From Fibrella aestuarina BUZ 2 (GTDB lineage: Bacteria; Bacteroidota; Bacteroidia; Cytophagales; Spirosomataceae), in assembly GCF_000331105.1 (NCBI RefSeq), contig NC_020054.1:5486555-5550554 (forward strand): a stretch of DNA of 64,000 nucleotides. The letters are read 5' to 3'. Below, piece by piece: positions 34,148-43,328 of the stretch. Both the position numbers and the translations under genes were made by a program. Each line of letters begins with the position of its first letter. Position 1 is the first letter of the stretch. The notes under the pieces are model-generated. The model did not search any database. It saw only the letters and a list, made by a program, of their open reading frames with translations, and was not told the origin of the DNA.

Positions 34148-34468
34148 CTAGACGCCTCTCCGTTTCCGCCATTGCTCCTTGAAACGGGCTTTTTCCTCAT
34201 CGCTCATTTGTTGCCATTTGGCACGCCAGGGAGCTCCAAAGCGGTGATTGCCAGCGCCCCAGCCCCGGCGTGCCCCCGGGAAGCCGCCAAATAGCAGCCG
34301 ACTCAGCACCAACAAGCCCGCTGCCTGCCAGATTGTGACCGGGCGCACCGAGACCACCTCGGCCAGCACGTGGTTCCAGAGCCACATCACCACCGCCGAC
34401 AGCAGCGAGACAACGAGTAACCCAAAAAACGGAATCCAGAAAAAACGGCGGCGGCGGTTAGGGTGCAT
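34148..34468 (-). CDS. small membrane protein with MSDEE tail motif (sigma-cluster protein 1)
   Basis: The 106-residue protein starts with RRRRFF and has a first membrane helix (about 10-31, FFWIPFFGLLVVSLLSAVVMWL) and a second (about 43-60, PVTIWQAAGLLVLSRLLF). A soluble basic tail carries KWQQMSDEEKARFKEQWRKR. It starts 5 nt after the sigma-factor stop codon, so the two are surely co-transcribed and probably translated together. Proteins encoded right after ECF sigma genes are often anti-sigma factors. This one lacks a recognisable zinc or FecR-type anti-sigma domain, so the assignment is open. Confidence 0.72.
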   Translation of the reverse strand: MHPNRRRRFFWIPFFGLLVVSLLSAVVMWLWNHVLAEVVSVRPVTIWQAAGLLVLSRLLFGGFPGARRGWGAGNHRFGAPWRAKWQQMSDEEKARFKEQWRKRRGV

Positions 34469-34473
34469 GCAGA

Positions 34474-35040
34474 TTAGTCGTTTGACAGTTCGTCGTAAAG
34501 TCGTTGAAGGCGGCGGCGGAGGTGCTGTACGGCGTAACGCTTCCGCGAAATAATCGTTTTCAGGTTCTCGCCTGTCTGATCGGCGATTGCCTGAAGGGTC
34601 TGCTCTTCCAGTTCGTTTTGAATAAACACCGTACGCTGATTCTCGGGCAGTTCGGCCAGGGCGGTCATCAGTTCATCCCAGATCAGGTCACGAAACGCCG
34701 GGTCGTCGGCCGATTCCGCCAGTTGGGTATCCGTCAGCAGGTCATCGAGCGAGAGGTTCGCATCGTCATCATCGTCGGCGCGGGCGGCGTCGGAAAAAGG
34801 CGTTTCGCGGGTACGTCGGTACCGGTCGGTGATGCGGTTGCGGGCGACCTCGTAGAGCCACCCACTCAGGCTACCGATCTGATCCAGATCGACCACCCGG
34901 CTCAACTGATACCAGACGTCCTGCAAGATATCTTCGGCGTCTTCTTCCGTCCTGACCCGGTCCCGGATAAAGCCAAACAACCGCCCACCGTACTGCTTCA
35001 CAGTATCCAGTACCGTTCGTTTGGGTGTTTGGTCGGGCAT
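34474..35040 (-). CDS. ECF-type RNA polymerase sigma factor
   Basis: The 188-residue protein has sigma region 2 (YGGRLFGFIRDRVRTEEDAE, then DILQDVWYQL, about 17-46, with SLSGWLYEVARNRITDRYR). An acidic linker (about 85-110, DDDDDANLSLDD) comes next. Region 4 is LPENQRTVFIQNELEEQTLQ, then AIADQTGENLKTIISRKRYA (about 134-175) as helix-turn-helix. It directs RNA polymerase to a small regulon, probably including its own operon. The organisation sigma, two small membrane proteins, Hsp20 suggests control of envelope or heat stress. The start at 35040 fits the normal ECF length. Confidence 0.93.
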   Translation of the reverse strand: MPDQTPKRTVLDTVKQYGGRLFGFIRDRVRTEEDAEDILQDVWYQLSRVVDLDQIGSLSGWLYEVARNRITDRYRRTRETPFSDAARADDDDDANLSLDDLLTDTQLAESADDPAFRDLIWDELMTALAELPENQRTVFIQNELEEQTLQAIADQTGENLKTIISRKRYAVQHLRRRLQRLYDELSND

Positions 35041-35546
35041 GGGCGAATGTACACAGCCGAGGCATTTGGCCGCCTCCGTTCCAGGTGGTACTGGTTGCAG
35101 CCATCGCTAAATGGTAGCAGGGCAGGATCAACGGCGCCGTGCGGCTCATCGCAAGCGTCATGTCTCCCAAGCAAGCCAACTCGCAGCACTCGTTTTAATC
35201 GAGCGTACAGCGCCCGGATACCCAGTTATTAAATTTTTTTAAAAAAATTGGAATCAGGCGAGTTAAAAGCGGCCCTAATCCTATTTACGTATTGAAGCCC
35301 CCATCCGTCGAGTACGCCCGAGGGTCATTTTCTTGCTTTGGCTGTCCGCATCGGTGGCTTGCCCGTGACTCAACGTTCATTCTAACCCCGCCTGCATGAT
35401 CTGATCGACGAAAGACAAAAAGAAGTCAGCAGTGCTGCAACACCACTGACTTCCGTAACTCCCCAGGTTCCTCAACCTATTGTCCACTTAAGTAGACACG
35501 GGATGATTTTGCCCAATTTTTACTCAAACAAAACCTCCTTAAAAGT
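35041..35546. other. divergent intergenic region between sigma-factor gene and susC
   Basis: The 506-nt spacer holds the promoters of the sigma cluster (minus) and of the SusC/SusD operon (plus). An AT-rich run (35229-35250, TTTTTTTAAAAAAATT-like) and a small hairpin (35422-35434 with 35441-35453, GAAGTCAG/CTGACTTC) are visible. No gene, tRNA or clear -7 element is seen. Confidence 0.55.
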
Positions 35547-38500
35547 ATGAATAACCTTCTACTCTCCAATCGTTTTGGAGGGAAAGTCATACGACTAACT
35601 TTACTCAACCTGCTGCCAGGTACTCTGTTGGTCAACGCGGCGATGGCCGGCGATCAACTAGCGACGGCGCATGCCCCAGGCAACGCTACTACGGTATTGA
35701 ACCGGTTTGCCGAGCCAGTCCCTCCCATCACCGTGAAAGGCCGGGTACTCGATGAGTTGGGCAAACCCATTCCAGGCGCCACGCTGCTGGTGAAAGGCAC
35801 GACCAGCACCGGTACCGTTACCGACGCCGACGGGGCCTTCACCCTGAACGTACCTGACGGCGCGGGTACGTTGGTGGTATCGTCGATTGGGTTTACGGCG
35901 CAGGAAGTTGCCATCGACAACCGCAGTTCCATCGACGTTACACTGAAAACCGACGTCAAATCGCTGAGTGAGGTCGTGGTTGTGGGTTACGGTACGCAGC
36001 GCCGCGCCGAAGTGACCTCAGCCGTGACGACGGTAAAGGTGGAGGACTTTAACCAGGGTGGTGTGCGCAGCCCGCTCGACCTGATTCAGGGTAAAGTGGC
36101 CGGTCTGACCGTCACGCGTACACAAGGCAACAACCCCAACGCCGGGGCGTCGATTCAGCTGCGGGGTATCGTTTCGGTCAACGGGGATCAGTCACCGCTG
36201 ATCGTCATCGACGGGATTCCGGGTGGTAACCTGGATCTGCTGCAGCAGGACGACATTGCGTCGTTCGACGTGCTGAAAGACGGGTCGGCGGCCGCTATCT
36301 ACGGCACGCGGGCCAACGCCGGGGTTATCCTGATCACCACCAAAAAGGGACAGTCAGGCCCGCCCCGTTTCGACTATTCGACCTATGTGCAGCACGAGGT
36401 AGTCAACCGCCGGCCGCGCTTCCTGACCGCCGACGAGTGGCGTGCCTACAAAGCCGACCCCACCAACGTGAAGGCGGCACAGATGACCGACCTGGGCGCT
36501 TCGACCGACTGGTACAACCTACTAATCAACAAAGGCAACCTGAGCCAGTACCACAATATGGCGCTGTCGGGTGGTAATGCATCGAGCAACTACCGGGCAT
36601 CAATCTACTACAACGGGGCTGACCCCATTACGATCCAGAACGAACGGAAGCAGTATGGCGGGCGCCTAAGCATGTTTCAGCGCGGTTTGAACGACCGGCT
36701 GTCAGCGCAGATCAACCTGGCGACCAACCTGAGCAAAGGGAATTTGCTCGGCGGTCAGGCGGGTGATTTTGAAAACGCGCTGGGCCGGAACCCGACGCAG
36801 CCCGTATATAACCCCAACGGCACGTTTTATGAAGAAGGCTCGACGACCAACCCCATTGGCCGCCTGACTCAAGAGAAAAACCGCCGCGATCAGCTAACGA
36901 CCTCGGCCGATGCCCGCGTAACATTGGAACCTATCGATGGCTTGCGGCTGTCGGCCTTCGGCTCCTACGTTCGGGATAGCTGGAACGACAACGAGTACCG
37001 CCGCACCGACTCGCGTTTTTCGCAGATTGGTACGCTGAATGGTACAGCCGTCAACGGAACGGGTTACGCCTACAAGCGGAACCGGATCGCCAATAACTAC
37101 GCGTTCGAACCCACCGCTGAGTATAGCCGGGTTATTGCCAATGACCATACGATCCGGGCGCTGGCCGGGTATAGCTACCAGTACGGCACCCTGGAAGATT
37201 TCTCGGCGGGCAATAGCGGTTTCCTCAACAACATCTTCCAAGAGAATAACCTGGGCGCGGGTAACTTCCTGCAACTGGGCAAATCATCGCTCTACAGCTT
37301 TAAGGAAGATAACACGCTGGTGGCGTTCTTCGGTCGTCTGAACTACTCGTACAAAGACAAATACATTGCCCAGTTCATCCTGCGTCGTGAAGGATCGAGC
37401 CGATTCGGGGCCAACAACAAGTTTGGTAACTTCCCGGCCGCGTCGGTGGGCTGGACCATCAGCCAGGAAGATTTCATGAAGAACTTGGCGTGGGTCAACA
37501 GCCTGAAACTACGGGCGGGCTACGGTGTTACCGGTAACCAGGGTATTCCGAACTACCAGTCGCTGGTGCGGCTCAGCACGGGGAACCAGTACCTGAACGA
37601 CGACGGTGTCTGGCGGCAAACGTATGGCCCCAGCAACAACCCCAACCCGAACCTGCGTTGGGAACGGAAGGCCGAATTCAACGTAGGGCTTGACTTTGCC
37701 CTCTTCGGCAACCGGCTGACGGGTACGCTCGACGTGTACCGCCGCCGCACCACCGATCTACTGGGTAGCTTCAACACCCAGTTGCCGCCTTACATTCAGT
37801 CGACACTATATACCAACGTCGGGACCATCGACAACAACGGGGTAGAGCTGTCGCTGAGCGGCACGGTGATGAAGAAAGACAACTTCAGCTGGAGCATGGA
37901 CCTGATCGCTAGCACGCAGTCGAACCGACTAGCGTCGTTCTCGAATGACGTGTTCAAAGTGACGTTCCTGAACTTCGGCGACATCGGTGGTTTTGGTGCG
38001 CTGGGTAACGCTATTCGTACCATCGAGGGCGGACCGCTGGGCAGCTTCTACGGCAAGCGCTTTGCCGGCTTCACGCCCGAGGGCCGGTGGTTGTTCTACA
38101 AAGCCAGCGGCGAAGCCGTTACGGCCGACAAGATTGTGCCGAACGACGATTATGCCTACATCGGCAACGGGATTCCGAAGTATTACGCTTCGTGGACTAA
38201 CCGCTTCCAGTACAAGAATCTGGACCTGACGCTGTTCTTCCGGGGTAAGTTCAAGTACGACATCCTGAACCTGCAACAGGTGTTCTTCGGCAACAAAGTG
38301 TACCTACCTAACAACGTGCTGCTCGACGCCATCACGCGCAACAACCAGATCAACGACGCCCTGCAATACTCGGATTACTACCTGGAAAAAGGGGATTTCG
38401 TGAAGCTCGACAACGTGACGCTAGGCTATAATTTCAAGCTCAAAACGAAAGCCGTCCGCAACCTCCGCCTGTACCTGACAGGTCGCAACCTGTTGACGAT

Positions 38501-38630
38501 CACGGGTTACCGGGGCGTTGACCCTGAGGTACCTGACACGGGCCTGAATAACCCGGCACCCGGCATCGACGGACGGGGCTTCTACCCACGTACCCAGTCC
38601 TACACGGCAGGTCTTCAAATTGGCTTTTAA
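35547..38630 (+). CDS. SusC/RagA-family TonB-linked outer membrane protein (complete)
   Basis: The 1027-residue protein has an export signal (about 1-34, ending NAAMA). A carboxypeptidase-regulatory-like domain comes next (about 62-140, VKGRVLDELGKPIPGATLLV and GTVTDADGAFTLNV). The TonB plug carries VVVGYGTQRR, then SPLDLIQGKVAGLTVTRTQG and the hallmark IQLRGIVSVNGDQSPLIVID. The barrel (about 280-1027) ends YTAGLQIGF. It imports a ligand captured by the SusD lipoprotein encoded 11 nt downstream. The substrate is unknown. The GH92 mannosidase 4.7 kb away could process a mannose-containing glycan, but an Lrp-threonine operon lies between them. Confidence 0.97.
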   Translation: MNNLLLSNRFGGKVIRLTLLNLLPGTLLVNAAMAGDQLATAHAPGNATTVLNRFAEPVPPITVKGRVLDELGKPIPGATLLVKGTTSTGTVTDADGAFTLNVPDGAGTLVVSSIGFTAQEVAIDNRSSIDVTLKTDVKSLSEVVVVGYGTQRRAEVTSAVTTVKVEDFNQGGVRSPLDLIQGKVAGLTVTRTQGNNPNAGASIQLRGIVSVNGDQSPLIVIDGIPGGNLDLLQQDDIASFDVLKDGSAAAIYGTRANAGVILITTKKGQSGPPRFDYSTYVQHEVVNRRPRFLTADEWRAYKADPTNVKAAQMTDLGASTDWYNLLINKGNLSQYHNMALSGGNASSNYRASIYYNGADPITIQNERKQYGGRLSMFQRGLNDRLSAQINLATNLSKGNLLGGQAGDFENALGRNPTQPVYNPNGTFYEEGSTTNPIGRLTQEKNRRDQLTTSADARVTLEPIDGLRLSAFGSYVRDSWNDNEYRRTDSRFSQIGTLNGTAVNGTGYAYKRNRIANNYAFEPTAEYSRVIANDHTIRALAGYSYQYGTLEDFSAGNSGFLNNIFQENNLGAGNFLQLGKSSLYSFKEDNTLVAFFGRLNYSYKDKYIAQFILRREGSSRFGANNKFGNFPAASVGWTISQEDFMKNLAWVNSLKLRAGYGVTGNQGIPNYQSLVRLSTGNQYLNDDGVWRQTYGPSNNPNPNLRWERKAEFNVGLDFALFGNRLTGTLDVYRRRTTDLLGSFNTQLPPYIQSTLYTNVGTIDNNGVELSLSGTVMKKDNFSWSMDLIASTQSNRLASFSNDVFKVTFLNFGDIGGFGALGNAIRTIEGGPLGSFYGKRFAGFTPEGRWLFYKASGEAVTADKIVPNDDYAYIGNGIPKYYASWTNRFQYKNLDLTLFFRGKFKYDILNLQQVFFGNKVYLPNNVLLDAITRNNQINDALQYSDYYLEKGDFVKLDNVTLGYNFKLKTKAVRNLRLYLTGRNLLTITGYRGVDPEVPDTGLNNPAPGIDGRGFYPRTQSYTAGLQIGF

Positions 38631-38641
38631 TCTGACCAACC

Positions 38642-40267
38642 ATGAAACGTTCTCATAAAGCCCTACTTATCAGCGGCATTACCTTAACATTAACCGGCCT
38701 GAGTGGTTGTACCGACCTGAGCGAAACGCTCTACAGCCAGATCAACGCCAACCAGTATTACAACAACCGGCAGGAAGTGCTGGCGGCCGTCTTGCGCCCC
38801 TACACCCACGCCAACGCCTGGATCGCCCCCACGGCTCAGAACAGCTACTGGCGGCTCAATGAACTCACGGCTGACCAACTGGCCTGGCCGCAGAAGGGCC
38901 GTCACGGCTATGACGACGCTCAGTGGATTCGCCTGCATGGCCATACCTGGGCATTCACCGAAAACAACATCTGGGATCCCTGGAGCCTGTTGTTCACGGG
39001 GGTTGGCTTCTGCAACAGCGTACTGGGCGATTTCAACCGGCTCAACTTTGCCCAGATTGGTGTAAGCGATACCGACAAAGCCGCGTTCACCGCCGAACTG
39101 CGGGTCTTCCGGGCGCTGCACTACATGAAGTTGATGGACCTCTACGGCAACGTACCCATCGTGACTACGGTTGGTACGCCCCTCAGCCCGCCTACCGCGC
39201 CCCGCGCTGAAGTGTTTGCGTTCGTGGAAAAAGAGCTGAAAGAAAGCGTCGACCAACTGCCCAACCTGAGCAAGGCCCTGATTGGCCGACTCACCAAAGC
39301 CGCTGGGTATTCGATTCTGGCCGAGCTGTATTTGAACGCACAGGTCTGGAGTGGCACGGCCCGCTGGGATGATTGCATCGCTGCCTGCGACAAGATCATC
39401 TCGGGTTCAACGGGTGGTCTCAACGGCGCACCCGCCCTCGACGCCAACCTGACCAGCACGTTCAACAACACGAACGACAACTCACGCGAGGCGCTGTTTC
39501 AGCTGACTTACGACTTCCAGACGACGCCCACGCGTTGCGGCTGGAACAGTGACTTCTACCACTTCCAGCAGCGGTTGATTTACAACGGCGATGCCAACGG
39601 CAACAACGGCGTGGTGGTGATTCCGAGCGCTTACGACGCGTATAACGACAAGGATCTGCGTAAATCGACGTGGTTCCTGATCGGGCCGCAGTTCCAGGCG
39701 GCTAACCCTACGCAGCCGGTACTGGGAACGGAAGAATACCGCGACAAGCAACTGGTGTTTGTGAAGGAAATTCGCCGGGCCAGCGAGGGTAAAACCTCGT
39801 CGACGATGATCGATGGTGAAGAAAACAGCGGTGCCCGGTTCAACAAGTACCGGCCCGGTCAGCAGACCGAAGCCAAGTACTGGAGCAACGACTGGATCAT
39901 CTACCGCCTCACCGACATCTATTTCTACAAGGCGGAGGCCCTGATGCGCAAGAATGGCAACGTAGCCACGCCGGAAGCCCTGCAACTGGTGAACGCCGTT
40001 CGGCAGCGGGCCTTTGCCACCGCCGACTACGTACCCTACACGGCGGCGACGCTGACCTTGCCCGAGTTGCTGGCCGAGCGCGGCCGCGAATTTGTCTTCG
40101 AAGGCAAACGCCGCACGGACATGATTCGCTTCGGTGCGTTCACGACCAACAGCTGGTGGGATCACCAGCCCAGCAACGACCCGAACAAGAACCTGTTCCC
40201 GATTCCGCAACGGCAGTTGGCCGCCAACCCCAACCTGAAGCAAAACCCAGGTTATCCGGCGCAGTAA
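38642..40267 (+). CDS. SusD/RagB-family outer membrane lipoprotein
   Basis: The 541-residue protein has a lipobox ending at Cys23 (GLSGC) and begins TDLSETLYSQINANQYYNN, the classical SusD start. The body contains the TPR helices (AFTAELRVFRALHYMKLMDL, then YGNVPIV) and ends with the SusD C-terminal block LPELLAERGREFVFEGKRRT, DMIRF and FPIPQRQLAANPNLKQNPGY. It is the surface lid for the SusC barrel encoded upstream and is co-transcribed with it (11-nt gap). This is the more classical SusD subfamily, unlike the protein at 2524. A hairpin follows before the Lrp gene. Confidence 0.96.
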   Translation: MKRSHKALLISGITLTLTGLSGCTDLSETLYSQINANQYYNNRQEVLAAVLRPYTHANAWIAPTAQNSYWRLNELTADQLAWPQKGRHGYDDAQWIRLHGHTWAFTENNIWDPWSLLFTGVGFCNSVLGDFNRLNFAQIGVSDTDKAAFTAELRVFRALHYMKLMDLYGNVPIVTTVGTPLSPPTAPRAEVFAFVEKELKESVDQLPNLSKALIGRLTKAAGYSILAELYLNAQVWSGTARWDDCIAACDKIISGSTGGLNGAPALDANLTSTFNNTNDNSREALFQLTYDFQTTPTRCGWNSDFYHFQQRLIYNGDANGNNGVVVIPSAYDAYNDKDLRKSTWFLIGPQFQAANPTQPVLGTEEYRDKQLVFVKEIRRASEGKTSSTMIDGEENSGARFNKYRPGQQTEAKYWSNDWIIYRLTDIYFYKAEALMRKNGNVATPEALQLVNAVRQRAFATADYVPYTAATLTLPELLAERGREFVFEGKRRTDMIRFGAFTTNSWWDHQPSNDPNKNLFPIPQRQLAANPNLKQNPGYPAQ

Positions 40268-40292
40268 ACGAGTTTACCGGTTAGAGTTAACG

Positions 40293-40341
40293 GTTTAAGG
40301 TTGGTTGGCGCAGATTACGGATGCGTTAGCCAACCTTAAAC
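40293..40341. repeat. intergenic inverted repeat (susD / lrp-like)
   Basis: Arms 40293-40312 and 40322-40341 match at 17 of 20 positions around GATTACGGA. The GTTGG(T/C)TGGCG core belongs to the shared core group. It lies between convergent genes. Confidence 0.82.
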
Positions 40342-40365
40342 TTTAAACGCCAAACCCAAACTTCT

Positions 40366-40830
40366 CTATGAAATATGATACCCCAGCTCGTGCTTGATTT
40401 CCTTTAGAACGAAGGTGCTGTTGAGCACGCCGATATTCTCGATTTCGGAGAGTTTATACTTCACGAAATCGTGGTAGGCGGGCAGGCTGGGTACGTGAAT
40501 TTTGAGCAGAAAATCGACCTGCCCGGCCATGTGGTAACACTCCTGTACTTCGTGCAACTTCTGCACCTCCTCCTCAAATTTTTCGATGAACGCCTTATCG
40601 TGGTACCGCATCGACACCTGGCAGAACGTGGTAATGGGCTGCCCCAGCATGGCTTTGTCGAGCACGGCCACGTATCCCTTGATGATGCCCAGGTTTTCGA
40701 GCCGTTTGATGCGTTCGTAAACAGGCGACAGCGTCAGTCCCAACTGGGTAGCTAATTCTTTTGTTGTCAGCTTGGCGTCCTCTTGGAGGAGACGTAACAA
40801 GGTGCGATCGATCTGGTCTAACTGGTCCAT
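40366..40830 (-). CDS. Lrp/AsnC family transcriptional regulator
   Basis: The 154-residue protein has an N-terminal helix-turn-helix (LDQIDRTLLRLLQEDAKLTT, then KELATQLGLTLSPVYERIKR, about 3-42). A C-terminal ligand-binding RAM domain follows (about 65-150, with CQVSMRYHDKAFIEKFEEEV, GQVDFLLKIHVPSLPAY and LNSTFVLKEIKHELGY). Lrp proteins sense amino acids. This one diverges from a threonine-dehydrogenase / kbl operon, so threonine, leucine or glycine control of that operon is the natural guess. A candidate dyad lies between them (40880-40889 with 40923-40932). Confidence 0.95.
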   Translation of the reverse strand: MDQLDQIDRTLLRLLQEDAKLTTKELATQLGLTLSPVYERIKRLENLGIIKGYVAVLDKAMLGQPITTFCQVSMRYHDKAFIEKFEEEVQKLHEVQECYHMAGQVDFLLKIHVPSLPAYHDFVKYKLSEIENIGVLNSTFVLKEIKHELGYHIS

Positions 40831-40879
40831 TCCAAAAAATTTTCTGTGGTCAAAGAGCCTGTTGTTTATCTGCCGTGAT

Positions 40880-40932
40880 ATTGTTGGCTAAGCCTAATGA
40901 ATACCACAATTTTCACCGTTCTGGCTAACAAT
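40880..40932. promoter_or_regulatory. candidate dyad in the lrp / threonine-dehydrogenase promoter region
   Basis: ATTGTTGGCT (40880-40889) and GGCTAACAAT (40923-40932) are imperfect inverted copies about 33 nt apart in the divergent promoter region. An Lrp operator is possible but not shown. Confidence 0.3.
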
Positions 40933-40955
40933 TTCGCTTCTTTTAGCGGTATAAT

Positions 40956-40963
40956 TAACTTTG
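40956..40963 (+). promoter_or_regulatory. Bacteroidota -7 element (TAACTTTG) upstream of threonine dehydrogenase
   Basis: TAACTTTG fits TAnnTTTG and would give a leader of about 82 nt before the ATG at 41052. Confidence 0.55.
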
Positions 40964-41051
40964 TGCAGCAAAATTCATCACAAGCTTACTCGTCAGCAAT
41001 GGCCGGGTTGGGCCGTTGCTGTCACCCTTCATCAACAGACTTTTCTTCGTT

Positions 41052-42011
41052 ATGAAGCACGACACCTGCCTGGTTATTGGTGCCAACGGACAAATTGGCA
41101 CCGCCCTGCTGCCCCGCCTTCGGGCCCTTTTCGGTACTGACCACGTGATCGGCGCCGACCTCCGGTTGCCAACGGCCGACACCGGCCCCTTCGTACAGCT
41201 CGACGCTACCAACGCTCAGGCGCTAACTGATGTAGTCCGGCGGTATGGCGTCACTCAGATCTATCATTTGGCGGCCATCCTGTCGGCCAAGGGCGAACAG
41301 AACCCGGTCTGGGCCTGGAACCTGAATATGCAAACGGCGCTCAACGTGCTGGAAGTAGCCCGGCTCAATGAGGTAAAGAAGGTTTTTCTGCCCAGCTCGA
41401 TTGCGGTTTTTGGTCAGCACGCGCCCGCCTTCGATACCCCGCAAACAGCCTATCTGGACCCGACGACGGTCTACGGCATCAGCAAAGTGGCGGCCGAAAA
41501 CTGGTCGCTTTATTACCACCAACGCTACGGGCTGGATGTCCGCTCAGTGCGGTATCCGGGTGTCATCAGCTACGAGACCCTGCCCGGCGGCGGCACCACC
41601 GACTACGCCGTCACGATTTTCCACGAGGCCGTACAGGACCGTCCGTTCGAGTGCTTCCTGAGCGCCGATACCCGGCTACCCATGATCTACATGGACGACG
41701 CCCTACGGGCCACGCTCGAACTGATGGAAGCGCCCGCCGATAACCTTTCGGTGCGAACCTCCTACAACCTGGCTGGTGTTAGTTTTACACCGGCCGAGCT
41801 GGCCGACGCCATCCGGGTGCATTTTCCCGCTTTCCAGATTCAGTACAAGCCCGACTACCGGCAGGCCATTGCTGACTCGTGGCCCCGCACCATCGACGAC
41901 AGTGCTGCCCGCCAGGATTGGGGCTGGCGACCCGCCTACGATCTGCCCCGCATTACGGAGACCATGATTGCCAACCTCAGCCCGATGTACCAACTTCAAC
42001 ACGAATCATAA
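41052..42011 (+). CDS. NAD-dependent L-threonine 3-dehydrogenase, short-chain (epimerase-like) type
   Basis: The 319-residue protein is an extended SDR. The NAD motif is LVIGANGQIGTALLPRLRAL (about 7-26), then GADL, IYHLAAILSAKGEQNP and PSSIAVFGQ. The catalytic YGISK lies in TTVYGISKVAAENW (about 140-153), followed by VRSVRYPGVISYETLPGGGT. The last blocks (about 160-180) are those of SDR-type threonine dehydrogenases. It converts L-threonine to 2-amino-3-ketobutyrate, which the downstream Kbl cleaves. Start is at the ATG at 41052, as the frame extends 12 codons upstream without support. The gap to kbl is only 6 nt. Confidence 0.92.
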   Translation: MKHDTCLVIGANGQIGTALLPRLRALFGTDHVIGADLRLPTADTGPFVQLDATNAQALTDVVRRYGVTQIYHLAAILSAKGEQNPVWAWNLNMQTALNVLEVARLNEVKKVFLPSSIAVFGQHAPAFDTPQTAYLDPTTVYGISKVAAENWSLYYHQRYGLDVRSVRYPGVISYETLPGGGTTDYAVTIFHEAVQDRPFECFLSADTRLPMIYMDDALRATLELMEAPADNLSVRTSYNLAGVSFTPAELADAIRVHFPAFQIQYKPDYRQAIADSWPRTIDDSAARQDWGWRPAYDLPRITETMIANLSPMYQLQHES

Positions 42012-42017
42012 CCGACT

Positions 42018-43223
42018 ATGAATCAGACCATCAAAGACCAATTGCAAGCCGAGCTGCAAGCCATTGAGGAAGCCGGCCTGTACAAGAAAGAACGGATTAT
42101 CGTCTCGCCGCAATCGTCGGTCATTGCCATTCACGGCGGGCGCGAAGTGCTGAACTTCTGCGCCAACAACTACCTCGGCCTCTCATCGCACCCTGATGTG
42201 GTGGCAGCCGCGCACGAGACCCTCGACACCCACGGTTTCGGGATGTCGTCGGTGCGGTTTATCTGCGGCACGCAGGACATTCACAAGGAGCTGGAGCGCC
42301 GGACCGCCGAGTTTGTGGGCACCGAAGACTGCATCCTTTACGCCGCCGCTTTCGACGCCAACGGGGGGGTGTTTGAGCCCCTGCTGAACGAAAGCGATGC
42401 CGTTATTTCCGACGAACTGAACCACGCCTCGATCATCGACGGCATCCGGCTGTGCAAAGCCAAGCGGTTCCGCTACAAGCATAACGACATGGCCGATCTG
42501 GAAACGCAGTTGCAGGCGGCAGCCGGTGCGCGCCGTATCCTGATTGTTACCGACGGGGCCTTCTCGATGGACGGCACGATCGCCCAGCTCGACAAAATCT
42601 GTGATCTGGCCGACCAGCATAATGCGCTGGTGATGGTCGACGAATGCCACGCCAGCGGTTTTCTGGGTAAAACCGGCCGGGGCACGCCGGAGCATCGCAA
42701 CGTCTTTGGCCGCATCGACATCATCACGGGTACGTATGGCAAGGCCCTGGGCGGTGCGTCGGGTGGGTTTACCGCGGCGAGCAAGGAAATCGTGGCGCTG
42801 TTGCGGCAACGGTCGCGGCCCTACCTCTTCTCCAACACGCTGGCCCCGGCTATCGTGGGCGCCTCGTTGCGGGTTCTCGATCTGCTGGAATCGTCGACGG
42901 CCCTGCGCGACAAGCTCGAAACCAACACGCGCCACTTCCGCGAGGCCATGACCGCCGCCGGTTTCGACATCATCCCCGGTGAGCACCCCATCGTGCCGAT
43001 TATGCTGTACGACGCGCCGCTCGCGCAGCAATTTGCCGCCCGCCTGCTCGAAGAAGGCATTTACGTCATCGGTTTCTTCTACCCCGTGGTGCCGCAGGGC
43101 AAAGCCCGCATCCGGGTGCAGATTTCGGCTGGCCACGAACCGGAGCACATCCAGCAGGCCGTCGACGCCTTCACCCGCGTCGGGCAGGAGTTGGGCGTGA
43201 TCTCTGAAGCAGTCAATAACTAG
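42018..43223 (+). CDS. kbl: glycine C-acetyltransferase (2-amino-3-ketobutyrate CoA ligase)
   Basis: The 401-residue protein is an alpha-oxoamine synthase. It has [17 protein letters not shown] (about 43-59), then [20 protein letters not shown]. The PLP Lys lies in [17 protein letters not shown] (about 234-250, Lys at TYGKALGG). IQISAGH-type substrate contacts appear as [13 protein letters not shown] near the C-terminus. It cleaves 2-amino-3-ketobutyrate with CoA to glycine and acetyl-CoA, completing threonine breakdown with the dehydrogenase upstream. Length fits E. coli Kbl (398). A long hairpin follows. Confidence 0.96.
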   Translation: MNQTIKDQLQAELQAIEEAGLYKKERIIVSPQSSVIAIHGGREVLNFCANNYLGLSSHPDVVAAAHETLDTHGFGMSSVRFICGTQDIHKELERRTAEFVGTEDCILYAAAFDANGGVFEPLLNESDAVISDELNHASIIDGIRLCKAKRFRYKHNDMADLETQLQAAAGARRILIVTDGAFSMDGTIAQLDKICDLADQHNALVMVDECHASGFLGKTGRGTPEHRNVFGRIDIITGTYGKALGGASGGFTAASKEIVALLRQRSRPYLFSNTLAPAIVGASLRVLDLLESSTALRDKLETNTRHFREAMTAAGFDIIPGEHPIVPIMLYDAPLAQQFAARLLEEGIYVIGFFYPVVPQGKARIRVQISAGHEPEHIQQAVDAFTRVGQELGVISEAVNN

Positions 43224-43225
43224 TT

Positions 43226-43308
43226 TAGGGTTCGGTATTTACCGGTAAAGGTTGGCTGACGCCCGAGTAAGGCATGTCAGCCAACCTTTACCGGTAAACA
43301 CCAACCCT
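43226..43308. repeat. long intergenic inverted repeat (kbl / GH92 gene)
   Basis: Arms of about 33-35 nt (43226-43260 and 43276-43308) match at about 30 positions, with a core GTTGGCTGAC/GTCAGCCAAC and a 15-nt loop containing GAGTAAGG. It nearly fills the spacer between co-directional genes. Confidence 0.92.
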
Positions 43309-43328
43309 TGAACCCTCTTTTTTCCTAT

